64,000 nt of DNA, taken from assembly GCA_025351385.1 (NCBI GenBank), contig JANXWA010000024.1, forward strand, positions 124,001 through 188,000. The letters run 5' to 3'. This DNA comes from Acidimicrobiales bacterium. GTDB taxonomy: Bacteria; Actinomycetota; Acidimicrobiia; Acidimicrobiales; RAAP-2. The notes under the pieces were generated by a model that was not told where the DNA came from, ran no database searches, and saw only the letters and a program-made list of their open reading frames with translations. A program made the translations under genes and the position numbers. The stretch's first letter is position 1. The number at the start of each line of letters is the position of its first letter. Of the stretch, positions 1 to 7,657 are shown piece after piece.

Positions 1-576
1 ATCGCCGATTTGAGCGCGGACGGTCTGTGCGACCCCCTCCGACCGGGAATCGTCCACCGCCTCGACAAGGGGACGTCGGGCGTACTGGTTGTCGCCAAGA
101 CCCCCGAGGGCTTCTTGAACCTGAGTGCCCAGTTGGCCGAACGACTGATGGATCGGACCTACCTCGGCATGGTCGAGGGTCACGTCACCGAGGAGCGCGG
201 TGTCGTCGACGCGCCGCTGGGACGATCGACCCGCACACCGACGATGATGGCCGTTCGTGCGGACGGGCGGCCGGCCCGCACGGGCTACGAGGTCATCACT
301 CGGATTGACCGGCCCCACGCGATGACCTTGCTGCGCCTACAACTCGACACCGGACGCACCCACCAGATCCGAGTGCACCTCGCGACAATCGGTCATCCGG
401 TCGTGAATGACCCGCGCTACGGTCACCGCCGTGAACGGCGTCTCGCCGAGGATCGATTCTTCCTCCACTCGACGACGTTGGCCTTCGCCCATCCCCGAAC
501 CGACGAGTGGTTGACCACGACCGTGGCGCTGCCCGACGACCTGCGGTCACTGGTGCCGGTCGGCGTGGAGCTCTAG
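1..576 (+). CDS. rluD: RluA-family 23S rRNA pseudouridine synthase, 3' part
   Basis: The gene is open at the left edge, so its start and N-terminal (S4-type) region are missing. The visible 191 residues carry the RluA-family catalytic motif HRLDKGTSG near visible residue 19, where the Asp is the nucleophile that isomerises uridine to pseudouridine, and the later GRTHQIRVHL motif near residue 118. These place it in the RluA/RluD family acting on large-subunit rRNA. The assignment to RluD rather than another family member rests partly on its position close to dnaE, an actinobacterial arrangement. It ends tail-to-tail with the sigma-factor gene, their stop codons overlapping by a few bases. Confidence 0.85.
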   Translation: MADLSADGLCDPLRPGIVHRLDKGTSGVLVVAKTPEGFLNLSAQLAERLMDRTYLGMVEGHVTEERGVVDAPLGRSTRTPTMMAVRADGRPARTGYEVITRIDRPHAMTLLRLQLDTGRTHQIRVHLATIGHPVVNDPRYGHRRERRLAEDRFFLHSTTLAFAHPRTDEWLTTTVALPDDLRSLVPVGVEL

Positions 577-1424
577 ACGTTCTCGTGCGCCGCGACGACG
601 GCGTGGTCCTCGCGCAGGAGCGTGAGGGCCTCTTCCTCGGCCCGTCGCACCCGACGAACGCCGATGTCCATCTTGGTGGCGGTGGCCTGGAGCGAGAGGG
701 GAGTGGCGCCGTTCAGACCGAAGCGCAGGGTCAGCACCTCGCGCTGAAGGTCGTTCAACTTGCCCAGCGCCCCGTGCAACTGGTCATCCATCATGGTCTG
801 CTCGATGTCGCCGACCCAGTCGTGCTGGCTCGGGGCCACGAGGTCGCCCAGAGTGGTCGCTGAGTCGGACGAGGCGGGCTGGTCGAGGCTGGCGGTGACG
901 CCGGCGAGGCCGTGGAGGTTGTCGCGCTCGGCCTTGGACATGCCCGTTGCCTCGGTGAGTTCGTCGTCAGTGGGCTTTCGCGCGAAGATCGACGTCAACT
1001 CGGCCGTCGTCGCCTCGAGTCGCTGCAACTGCTCACCGACCTCCAAGGGGATTCGGATGGTGCGGCCGTGTTGCTGGACTGCGCGTTGGAGGGCCTGGCG
1101 GATCCACCAGGTCGCGTAGGTCGAGAACTTGAAGCCGCGCTCCCAGTCGAACTTCTCGACGGCTCGCAGCAGTCCGAAGGTGCCCTCTTGAACGAGGTCG
1201 ATCATCTCGACGCCGCGGTCCTGGTATCGACGGGCCCAGTGCAGCACGAGTCGCATGTTCGCGGCGACCATCTGCTTCTTGGCCTCCTCGTCACCGGCCG
1301 TGACCCGTTTGGCCAGTTCGACCTGCTCGTCGTAGTTCGGCATCGGGTAGCGATCGAGGTCGCGCATCAAGAGACCCAACATGTCGTTGGTATTGACCGC
1401 AGAGCGGCGAACGATAACAGTCAC
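573..1424 (-). CDS. RNA polymerase sigma factor, sigma-70 family (group 2 type)
   Basis: The 283-residue protein has region 1.2, a full region 2 (core-binding DLVQEGTFGLLRAVEKF and -10 recognition helix around TYATWWIRQA), region 3 and a region 4 helix-turn-helix, but no region 1.1. That fits a non-essential group 2 sigma (SigB/HrdB-like) more than the housekeeping factor or an ECF sigma. Start choice: an in-frame ATG lies at 1430, but the AGGAG ribosome-binding site abuts it with no spacing. The GTG at 1424 has a six-base spacing and is preferred. The promoter region upstream is unusually rich in repeats (separate entry). The regulon cannot be told from the sequence. Confidence 0.9.
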   Translation of the reverse strand: MTVIVRRSAVNTNDMLGLLMRDLDRYPMPNYDEQVELAKRVTAGDEEAKKQMVAANMRLVLHWARRYQDRGVEMIDLVQEGTFGLLRAVEKFDWERGFKFSTYATWWIRQALQRAVQQHGRTIRIPLEVGEQLQRLEATTAELTSIFARKPTDDELTEATGMSKAERDNLHGLAGVTASLDQPASSDSATTLGDLVAPSQHDWVGDIEQTMMDDQLHGALGKLNDLQREVLTLRFGLNGATPLSLQATATKMDIGVRRVRRAEEEALTLLREDHAVVAAHENV

Positions 1425-1494
1425 AAGCATCTCCTAGGGGGTTGGAGAAAAAGGCACATCCACGACCGAGAATTTCTCCTACGGCCGCCTAACT

Positions 1495-1523
1495 AATTTA
1501 CCACGGGGGTCACCGGACTTCAA
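1495..1523 (-). promoter_or_regulatory. Promoter of the sigma-factor gene
   Basis: On the minus strand a -35-like TTGAAG (1523-1518) is separated by exactly 17 bases from a -10-like TAAATT (1500-1495). This is the best two-box promoter I see in the window. It would give a leader of about 60 bases before the AGGAG site. Confidence 0.6.
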
Positions 1524-1526
1524 GGC

Positions 1527-1552
1527 ATTCTCCCTTGGAGAATCCGGAGAAT
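1527..1552. repeat. WTTCTCC/GGAGAAW repeat cluster upstream of the sigma-factor -35 box
   Basis: ATTCTCC (1527-1533), CTT, GGAGAAT (1537-1543), CC, GGAGAAT (1546-1552) form one perfect inverted repeat plus a direct copy, immediately upstream of the -35 box. Related copies lie in the leader: a GAGAATTTCTC palindrome at 1468-1478 and GGAGAAA at 1444-1450. The inverted pair could instead act as a weak terminator for the Rrf2 gene that ends at 1556, but the extra copies favour a protein-binding site. Confidence 0.5.
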
Positions 1553-1555
1553 CGC

Positions 1556-2005
1556 TCAGGCGCTGTGGGTACGGGCCACGGGCTTGATGCCTCGGGCCTG
1601 CAGCACCATGTCCGCCAGGGTGAAGCTGGATAGGTGCTCGCGCATGTGATTGCCGACGTCCGCCCAGACGCCCAGGAGCACGCACTGACCCTCGTGGTCA
1701 CAGGCACCGTCCTTGTGGGGCTCGCCGAAATCACCCGCGACGATTGGACCATCGACGGCCGCCACGATCTCGGCGAGGGTGACCTCCTCGGCCGGACGCG
1801 CGAGCACGTAGCCGCCGCCGACGCCGCGCTTGGACCGCACGAGCCCGGCTCCCTTCAGACTGAGCAGGATCTGCTCGAGGTAGGGCTGGGGGAGGCCGGT
1901 GCGTTCGGCGAGGTCGCGCACGGAGACTGGAACGGCGTGGTCGAGCCGGAGCGCCAGGCTCAACAGTGCCCGACTGGCGTAGTCACCGCGTGTCGATACC
2001 CTCAC
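1556..2005 (-). CDS. Rrf2-family transcriptional regulator
   Basis: This 149-residue protein shows the Rrf2 N-terminal winged helix (residues about 1-65, with RSKRGVGGGYVLARP as the wing) and the dimerisation helix. Iron-sulfur Rrf2 proteins such as IscR, NsrR and RsrR usually have three cysteines in the C-terminal loop. Here only two are visible, C102 and C108, so either the cluster uses another ligand or the protein senses by thiol chemistry. Start GTG at 2005 is fixed by a TAGAAT -10 element six bases upstream. It is divergent from bpa with about 78 bases between starts. Its target is unknown; an iron-sulfur or redox role is inferred from the family. Confidence 0.85.
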   Translation of the reverse strand: MRVSTRGDYASRALLSLALRLDHAVPVSVRDLAERTGLPQPYLEQILLSLKGAGLVRSKRGVGGGYVLARPAEEVTLAEIVAAVDGPIVAGDFGEPHKDGACDHEGQCVLLGVWADVGNHMREHLSSFTLADMVLQARGIKPVARTHSA

Positions 2006-2011
2006 GGCAGC

Positions 2012-2017
2012 ATTCTA
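2012..2017 (-). promoter_or_regulatory. -10 element of the Rrf2 gene (leaderless)
   Basis: TAGAAT on the minus strand ends six bases before the GTG at 2005, with no ribosome-binding site between. Confidence 0.6.
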
Positions 2018-2083
2018 CCGGAGGTCGGTCGCCGGGTCCGGGTCCACCCACGGACCGGTGCGCGCGTCTGGCACAGTGGGTAG

Positions 2084-2569
2084 GTGGAAGACGACCAGAA
2101 CGACAGCGTGACCGTGAACCCCGACGAGGTGCTCGCCCCCGGCGAGGCCGAGGTGAAGCCCGACGACGAGAACAGCGACTACATCAGCCAACCGGCCAAG
2201 GTGATGCGCATCGGGTCGATGGTGAAGTCGCTCCTCGACGAGGCCCGCAGCGCTCCCCTCGACGAGGCCGGACGGGCGAGGTTGCGCGAGATCTACGAGA
2301 TGTCGATTGCCGAACTCTCCGGGGCCCTGTCTCCGGACCTCGGGGCCGAACTGTCGAAGATGGCGTTGCCCTTCAGCGCCGAAGTCCCGACCGAGTCCGA
2401 GTTGCGCATCGCCCAGGCTCAGCTCGTCGGATGGCTGGAGGGTCTCTTTCACGGCATCCAGGCGTCGCTCTTCGCCCAGCAGGCCGCCGCTGCGGCGCAG
2501 CTGGAGAAGATGCGCGACCGGTCACTGAACTCCGGGGCCGGCGAACCTCGCGCCGGCACCTACCTCTAG
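2084..2569 (+). CDS. bpa: Bacterial proteasome activator (Bpa, DUF2587)
   Basis: The 161-residue protein matches the actinobacterial Bpa/PafE family: an acidic disordered N-terminus (residues 1-35), a four-helix core beginning near KVMRIGSMVKSLLDEARS, and a C-terminal tail ending Gly-Thr-Tyr-Leu. That tail resembles the penultimate-Tyr (HbYX-like) tail with which Mycobacterium Bpa opens the 20S proteasome gate. Bpa forms a ring and feeds unfolded proteins to the proteasome without ATP. No proteasome subunit, ARC/Mpa or Pup gene lies in this window. The start is a GTG with no clear ribosome-binding site. CACAGT at 2072-2077 sits at the leaderless -10 position but is a poor match. Confidence 0.88.
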   Translation: MEDDQNDSVTVNPDEVLAPGEAEVKPDDENSDYISQPAKVMRIGSMVKSLLDEARSAPLDEAGRARLREIYEMSIAELSGALSPDLGAELSKMALPFSAEVPTESELRIAQAQLVGWLEGLFHGIQASLFAQQAAAAAQLEKMRDRSLNSGAGEPRAGTYL

Positions 2570-2660
2570 GCGCGCCGGTGGCCAGTGACACGCTGAAGTT
2601 AGCCTGCCGGTCCGCCATCCCACTCACCCGGGGCCGTTATCGAGAGGAGGTGACCAACTG

Positions 2661-5600
2661 ATGGCTGAGGGATTCGTCCATCTGCACAACCACACCGAGT
2701 ACTCGATGCTCGACGGCGCCGCGCGGGTCGAGGAGCTCGTGCTCGCCGCCAAGGCCGACGGCCAGCGTGCGATCGGCATCACGGACCACGGGAATCTCTA
2801 CGGCGCCATCGACTTCTACGAGACCTGTCGGCGACATGGGCTGACGCCAATCCTCGGGCTCGAGGCGTACATGGCGGCGAACTCCCGGTTCGACCGACCA
2901 CCGCGCCGCGGCAAGATCGACGACACCGGCGGGGACACCGACGGTGGTCAGAAGCTCTACCACCACTTGACCCTGCTCGCCGGCTCGAACCAGGGCTACC
3001 GAAACCTACGCGAGCTCTCGTCTCTCGCGTTCCTCGAGGGTTACTACTACAAGCCCCGGCTCGACTGGGACCTCCTCGAGCGCTACTCGGACGGTCTCAT
3101 CGCCACCTCGGGCTGTCTGGGCGGCGTCGTGCTGCAAGCCCTGCTGCAGGACGACTACGCCAAGGCCCTCGCGTTGGCCGGCCGACTCCAGACCATCTTC
3201 GGTGCGGAGAACTTCTTCATCGAGATGCAAGATCACGGACTTCCCGAGCAGATCCGCACGAACCCCCAGCTGTTGCGCATCGCCAAGGACTTGCGAGCGC
3301 CCCTGCTCGCGACCAACGACCTCCACTACGTTCACCACGACGACGCCGAGATGCACGACGCGCTGCTGTGCATCGGTACCGGATCGCTCGTGGCCGACCC
3401 GAATCGGTTCCGGTTCCACAGCGACCAGCACTACTTGAAGTCGGCCGCGGAGATGCGCTACCTCTTCCGCGAGATCCCCGAAGCCTGCGACAACACGCTG
3501 CTGGTCGCCGAGCGCGCCGACGTCACGATCGAGTTCGACAACGACGCCCTGCCCGAGTTCCCGATTCCGGCCGAGTTCCAGGCCGCCACCCACAAGGAGG
3601 GCGCCAATCGGTTGCTGCGGGATTTGAGCTACGCCGGCGCGGCGTGGCGCTACGGCGACCGCTTGAGTGACGAGGTGCGCGCGCGCATCGACTACGAACT
3701 CGGCGTCGTGGCGGAGATGGGCTTCTCGGATTACTTCCTCGTCGTGTGGGACCTGATCCGCCACGCCCGTGAGAAGCACATACGGGTCGGTCCGGGACGC
3801 GGATCGGCGGCCGGCTGCTGCATCGCGTACTGCCTCGGCATCGTCGACCTCGACCCGATTCGCTACGGGTTGATCTTCGAGCGTTTCATGAACCCCGGAC
3901 GCAAGCAGATGCCCGACATCGACATGGACTTCGACGAGCGCTACCGCGGTGACATGATCCGCTACGCCGCCGAGCGCTACGGCTCGGACCACGTGGCCCA
4001 GATCGTCACCTTCTCCACGATTAAGGCCCGCGCGGCGGTGCGCGACGCGGCGAGGGTGCTCGGCTATCCGCCCCAGCTCGGCGACAAGATCGCCAAGGCC
4101 ATGCCGCCTCTCGTGATGGGACAGGACCTGCCACTCGAAGCGTGCTTCACGCCCATGCCGGGCTACGAGGGCCGCTACGCCGAGGCCACTGAACTGCGCG
4201 CGCTCTACGAAGCCGACCCCGAGGTGAAGCACGCCGTCGACGTCGCCAAGGGTTTCGTCGACAAGCGCCGCCAGGACGGCATCCACGCCGCCGCCGTCGT
4301 GATCACCAAGGAGCCGGTGCTCGAGTACGTGCCGGTGCAGCGCAAGGCCGGGCCCAACGGCTCGATCGAGGACGCGCCGATCGTCACCCAGTACGAGGCC
4401 AGCGCCATCGAGAAGCTAGGTCTCTTGAAGATGGACTTCCTCGGGCTGCGCAACCTGGCCATCATCGAGCGCACGCTGGAGCACATCGCGCGCCGCCACG
4501 GTGTCGACGTGGACATCGACCACGTCGAACTCGACGACGCGAAGGTCTTCGACATGCTGAAGCTCGGCAACTCGATCGGCATCTTCCAGCTCGAAGGCGA
4601 CAAGATGCGCCAGCTCATGCGCCGCCTCGCGCCGACCAGCTTCGACGACATCGCCGCGCTGGTGGCGCTGTACCGACCGGGGCCGCTCAGTGAGAACGTC
4701 CACAACGACTACGCCGACCGCAAGAACGGTCGTCAGCTCGTGAGCTACGACACCCCGGACCTCGAGGAGATCCTCGGCGAGACCTACGGCCTGATGATCT
4801 ACCAAGAGGACATCATGCGTGTCGCGACCAAGATCGCCGGCTTCTCGATGACCGAGGCCGACGACCTGCGCAAGGCCTGCTCGAAGAAGATCCGCGAGAT
4901 GATTCAGGCCCAGCGCGCGAAGTTCGTCGACGGTTCCGAGCGCGAGGGCTACGGCCGCGAGCTCGGCGCCACCATCTTCAACAAGATCGAACCGTTCGCC
5001 GACTACGCCTTCAACAAGAGCCACGCGTACGGCTACGCGCTGATTGCCTACCAGAACGCGTGGCTGAAGGCCAACTACCCGGTCGAGTACATGGCGGCGC
5101 TGCTGACGTCGTTTCGCGACGACAAGGACAAGGCCTCGGTGTACCTGAACGAGGCGCGTCTGATGGGCATCACGGTCGGTGTGCCCGACATCAACGAGTC
5201 GTTCGCCGAGTACGCACCGAGCCAGACCCAGGAGGCGACGATTCTCTTCGGCATGGCGGCGGTGCGCAACGTCGGCGAGGCGCTGGTGGACAAGATCGTT
5301 CTCGAGCGCGAGGCGAACGGCCGCTTCGCGTCGGTCTACGACTTCGTGCGCCGCGTCGACCCGGCGGTCTTGAACCGTCGCTCCATGGAGTCGCTCATCA
5401 AGGCGGGGGCCTTCGACGGGCTCGGCGTGGCGAGGTTGGGCTTCCTCTTGAAGGTCGACGAGATCTGTGACGTCACTCTCAGCCGGCGCAAGGACCTCTC
5501 GCTGGGCATCTCGACGCTCTTCGCGTCCATGGGCGACGGCGGCGCCGACCACGATTGGGAGGGCACCGAGATCGAGATCGCGGACCTCGAGTTCGACAAG

Positions 5601-6221
5601 TCGGTGAAGCTCGACTTCGAGCGCGAGATGCTGGGTACCTACGTCTCGGACCACCCCCTCTACGAGGTGGAGGGCGCACTCGTCGCCCGGACCGACGGGA
5701 CGATCATCTCGATCCGCGAGCGCGGCGAGGAGCTGTCGCGCATCGGACGGGCCGTGACCGTCGGTGGGATCCTCGCCGAGGTGCAGATCCGCACCACCAA
5801 GATGGGCAAGCAGTACGCCCGCGTCGTGCTCGAGGACCTCGGAGGGTCGATGGAGATCAACTTCTCGGCGAACAACTTCGAGAAGTACAGCGGCTTCCTC
5901 GCCAAGGACAACATCGTGCTCGTCAAGGTCCGACCGGGCTTCGAGGAGGAGCTTCGCTTCAGCGCCATGGAGGTGGAGCTCTTGAACGTCGTGCGAGGCG
6001 ACGGAGAGCTCCGGCTGTCCCTTCGCCCCGAGGACTTGACGCAATCGTCGATTGCGACCCTTCGCGAGATTCTGTCCCGGTACCCCGGCAAGTCACCCGT
6101 GATCGTCGAAACCGGCGACGCGGGGAAGGTTTTCCGCCTGACCCCGGAGTTCAACGTGAATATCGCCAGCGTCGTCGCCGATCTGCGCACCGAATTCGGG
6201 CGAAACGTCATTCGGGCATAA
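2661..6221 (+). CDS. dnaE: DNA polymerase III alpha subunit
   Basis: The 1186-residue protein has the replicative DnaE layout: an N-terminal PHP domain starting with HLHNHTEYSMLDG, a palm domain with the catalytic acidic motif PDIDMDFDERYRGD near residue 417, the finger/beta-binding region (IGIFQLEGDKMRQLMRR near 640; FNKSHAYGYALIAYQNAW near 780), helix-hairpin-helix repeats, and a C-terminal OB fold (about 1030-1080). Its length is normal for DnaE1. The start is supported by a strong GAGGAGGTGA site just upstream. A TAGCCT at 2600-2605 could be the -10 box. It is transcribed alone between bpa and a gene of unknown function. Confidence 0.97.
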   Translation: MAEGFVHLHNHTEYSMLDGAARVEELVLAAKADGQRAIGITDHGNLYGAIDFYETCRRHGLTPILGLEAYMAANSRFDRPPRRGKIDDTGGDTDGGQKLYHHLTLLAGSNQGYRNLRELSSLAFLEGYYYKPRLDWDLLERYSDGLIATSGCLGGVVLQALLQDDYAKALALAGRLQTIFGAENFFIEMQDHGLPEQIRTNPQLLRIAKDLRAPLLATNDLHYVHHDDAEMHDALLCIGTGSLVADPNRFRFHSDQHYLKSAAEMRYLFREIPEACDNTLLVAERADVTIEFDNDALPEFPIPAEFQAATHKEGANRLLRDLSYAGAAWRYGDRLSDEVRARIDYELGVVAEMGFSDYFLVVWDLIRHAREKHIRVGPGRGSAAGCCIAYCLGIVDLDPIRYGLIFERFMNPGRKQMPDIDMDFDERYRGDMIRYAAERYGSDHVAQIVTFSTIKARAAVRDAARVLGYPPQLGDKIAKAMPPLVMGQDLPLEACFTPMPGYEGRYAEATELRALYEADPEVKHAVDVAKGFVDKRRQDGIHAAAVVITKEPVLEYVPVQRKAGPNGSIEDAPIVTQYEASAIEKLGLLKMDFLGLRNLAIIERTLEHIARRHGVDVDIDHVELDDAKVFDMLKLGNSIGIFQLEGDKMRQLMRRLAPTSFDDIAALVALYRPGPLSENVHNDYADRKNGRQLVSYDTPDLEEILGETYGLMIYQEDIMRVATKIAGFSMTEADDLRKACSKKIREMIQAQRAKFVDGSEREGYGRELGATIFNKIEPFADYAFNKSHAYGYALIAYQNAWLKANYPVEYMAALLTSFRDDKDKASVYLNEARLMGITVGVPDINESFAEYAPSQTQEATILFGMAAVRNVGEALVDKIVLEREANGRFASVYDFVRRVDPAVLNRRSMESLIKAGAFDGLGVARLGFLLKVDEICDVTLSRRKDLSLGISTLFASMGDGGADHDWEGTEIEIADLEFDKSVKLDFEREMLGTYVSDHPLYEVEGALVARTDGTIISIRERGEELSRIGRAVTVGGILAEVQIRTTKMGKQYARVVLEDLGGSMEINFSANNFEKYSGFLAKDNIVLVKVRPGFEEELRFSAMEVELLNVVRGDGELRLSLRPEDLTQSSIATLREILSRYPGKSPVIVETGDAGKVFRLTPEFNVNIASVVADLRTEFGRNVIRA

Positions 6222-6248
6222 CCAGTTCCCGAGGGGTCCGATGTCCCG

Positions 6249-6254
6249 TAGAAT
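6249..6254 (+). promoter_or_regulatory. -10 element, leaderless start at 6261
   Basis: TAGAAT, a six-base spacer, then ATG at 6261. Confidence 0.6.
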
Positions 6255-6260
6255 GGACGG

Positions 6261-6932
6261 ATGGCAATGAACGTCACCACGAAAGACACCACCGCACTCA
6301 GCGACGCAGAACTTGCCGAGATGGCCGACCTCTGCGTCGATCGCGAGCCCAACTTCGACATCGGATTCCTGTCGAAGCAGCGCGAGGACTGGGTCCTCGT
6401 CACCCACGCTCGTGAGGGTAACAAGTTGCGCGGCTACTCGTTCTGCACGCTGGAGCGAATTGGCGGAACGCCCTCACTGCTCGTGGGGCTCTTGCTCGTC
6501 GACCGCAACGCGAAGTCCGACCAGACGTTGAAGACGATCCTCCACGACCAGTTCCGTCGCGCCCTCCTGGCCTTCCCTGACGAGGATGTGCTGCTCAGTT
6601 CACGCCTGACGACCGCCGACGGGTTCCGGGCCTTCGCGGGGCTCGAGGACGTGGTGCCCCGCCTCGGCTACCGCCCCACGGGCGAGGACCGGGCCTGGGG
6701 ACGACGCCTGGCCAAGCGCTTTGGCTCGGAGAAGTCGATCGACGACAAGACCTTCGTCATGACCGTGTCGCCGGGGCCGGTGGGGGGCCTGGACTACATC
6801 GCGGCCAAGGGGCCGGTACCCGAGGGCGCCACCACCTTCTTCGAGGGGCTATTTCCCGAGAAGGGCCAGCGCCTCGTCGTCTTCGGCTGGGCCATGGCCG
6901 AGAGCCTCGCCTCGGGCAAGCTTCTCCGCTAG
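6261..6932 (+). CDS. Protein of unknown function (223 aa)
   Basis: I do not recognise this family. The protein is soluble, with no signal peptide or membrane segment. The region around residues 40-150 (VLVTHAREGNKLRGYSF, then LLVGLLLVDRN, then a helix ending RRALLAFPDEDVLLSS) has an alternating strand-helix pattern that vaguely recalls a GNAT acyltransferase, but no acetyl-CoA loop can be pointed to. The start ATG is set by a TAGAAT hexamer six bases upstream. It stands alone and ends tail-to-tail with the gene at 6938, about five bases away. Codon use resembles its neighbours, so there is no sign of transfer. Confidence 0.7.
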   Translation: MAMNVTTKDTTALSDAELAEMADLCVDREPNFDIGFLSKQREDWVLVTHAREGNKLRGYSFCTLERIGGTPSLLVGLLLVDRNAKSDQTLKTILHDQFRRALLAFPDEDVLLSSRLTTADGFRAFAGLEDVVPRLGYRPTGEDRAWGRRLAKRFGSEKSIDDKTFVMTVSPGPVGGLDYIAAKGPVPEGATTFFEGLFPEKGQRLVVFGWAMAESLASGKLLR

Positions 6933-6937
6933 GCCGA

Positions 6938-7657
6938 TCAGCCCCGAGGTAGCAGTCCGGTGCAGCTCTTGTAGCAGTGCCCGTCGATAGGCATCGACAG
7001 CGTCGTCAGCACGTACGTCGGACGAAAGCCGAGCGCCGAAGCGAGGTCCTTGCCCGCGAGCGACGTGCGCCGCGTCGCCTCCATCGTCCTGATCGCGTGA
7101 GCGTCCTCGCAGAGCAGCCAGACGTCGTCGCCGAACCAGCCGAAGCGTACCCAGGTGGAGCCGTCGTCGTGGCGACGCAGCAACTGAGGGCCGCGGTCCG
7201 CCGCGATCAGCGCGACGCTCGGCCGCTCGCCGCGGAACTCCCAGTACGGGGCACTCGGGCCGCGAAATCCGAAGAGGGGGCCGTCGGCCGGACTCGCCAA
7301 CTGCTCGAGCCATCCCCGGACCCTTCGACCGCGATAGGTTCCGAGCCGCCGTGGCAGGTCGCTGAGCGTCACGGACTCGGGCTGGGCGAGGTCGTTGCGC
7401 TCGATGTCCGCGGCGAGTTGGCCCTCGACGACGTCGAAGACCACGAGATCGGTCACGGAGTCGGCCGGCCAGGGGATTCGCCATCGCACGATCGCCTGGG
7501 ACCCGAGGTCGACGACGGTCGTCGTCTCGTTCGTCGAGCCGAGCACCAGGCCGACGACCGTCGATCCCGGAGTGAGGTCGACGGTCGGACGGTGGGCGGA
7601 GCGTTCGACGAGGTGCTTGATCGCTCGCGCGGCGGGGTCACGATTGAAGATCGACAT
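6938..7657 (-). CDS. Protein of unknown function coupled to the YyaL-like gene
   Basis: The 239-residue soluble protein has no motif I can name. It contains runs of beta-type sequence (TVVGLVLGSTNETTTVVDLG; VALIAADRGPQLLR; WVRFGWFGDDVWLLCED) and a C-terminal Cys pair (HCYKSCTG). Its ATG shares one base with the stop codon of the upstream DUF255 gene (TGATG at 7655-7659 on the minus strand), so translation is probably coupled and the two products may work together. It is perhaps lineage-specific. No function is proposed. Confidence 0.7.
   Translation of the reverse strand: MSIFNRDPAARAIKHLVERSAHRPTVDLTPGSTVVGLVLGSTNETTTVVDLGSQAIVRWRIPWPADSVTDLVVFDVVEGQLAADIERNDLAQPESVTLSDLPRRLGTYRGRRVRGWLEQLASPADGPLFGFRGPSAPYWEFRGERPSVALIAADRGPQLLRRHDDGSTWVRFGWFGDDVWLLCEDAHAIRTMEATRRTSLAGKDLASALGFRPTYVLTTLSMPIDGHCYKSCTGLLPRG

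Noticed and set aside
1425-1430. ATG at 1430 as start of the sigma factor
   Set aside because: AGGAG touches the ATG with no spacing; GTG 1424 has the right distance.
4416-6044. Long open frame (about 540 codons) antisense to dnaE
   Set aside because: It lies wholly opposite a clear dnaE, has no recognisable motif, and is the kind of shadow that GC-rich third positions create.
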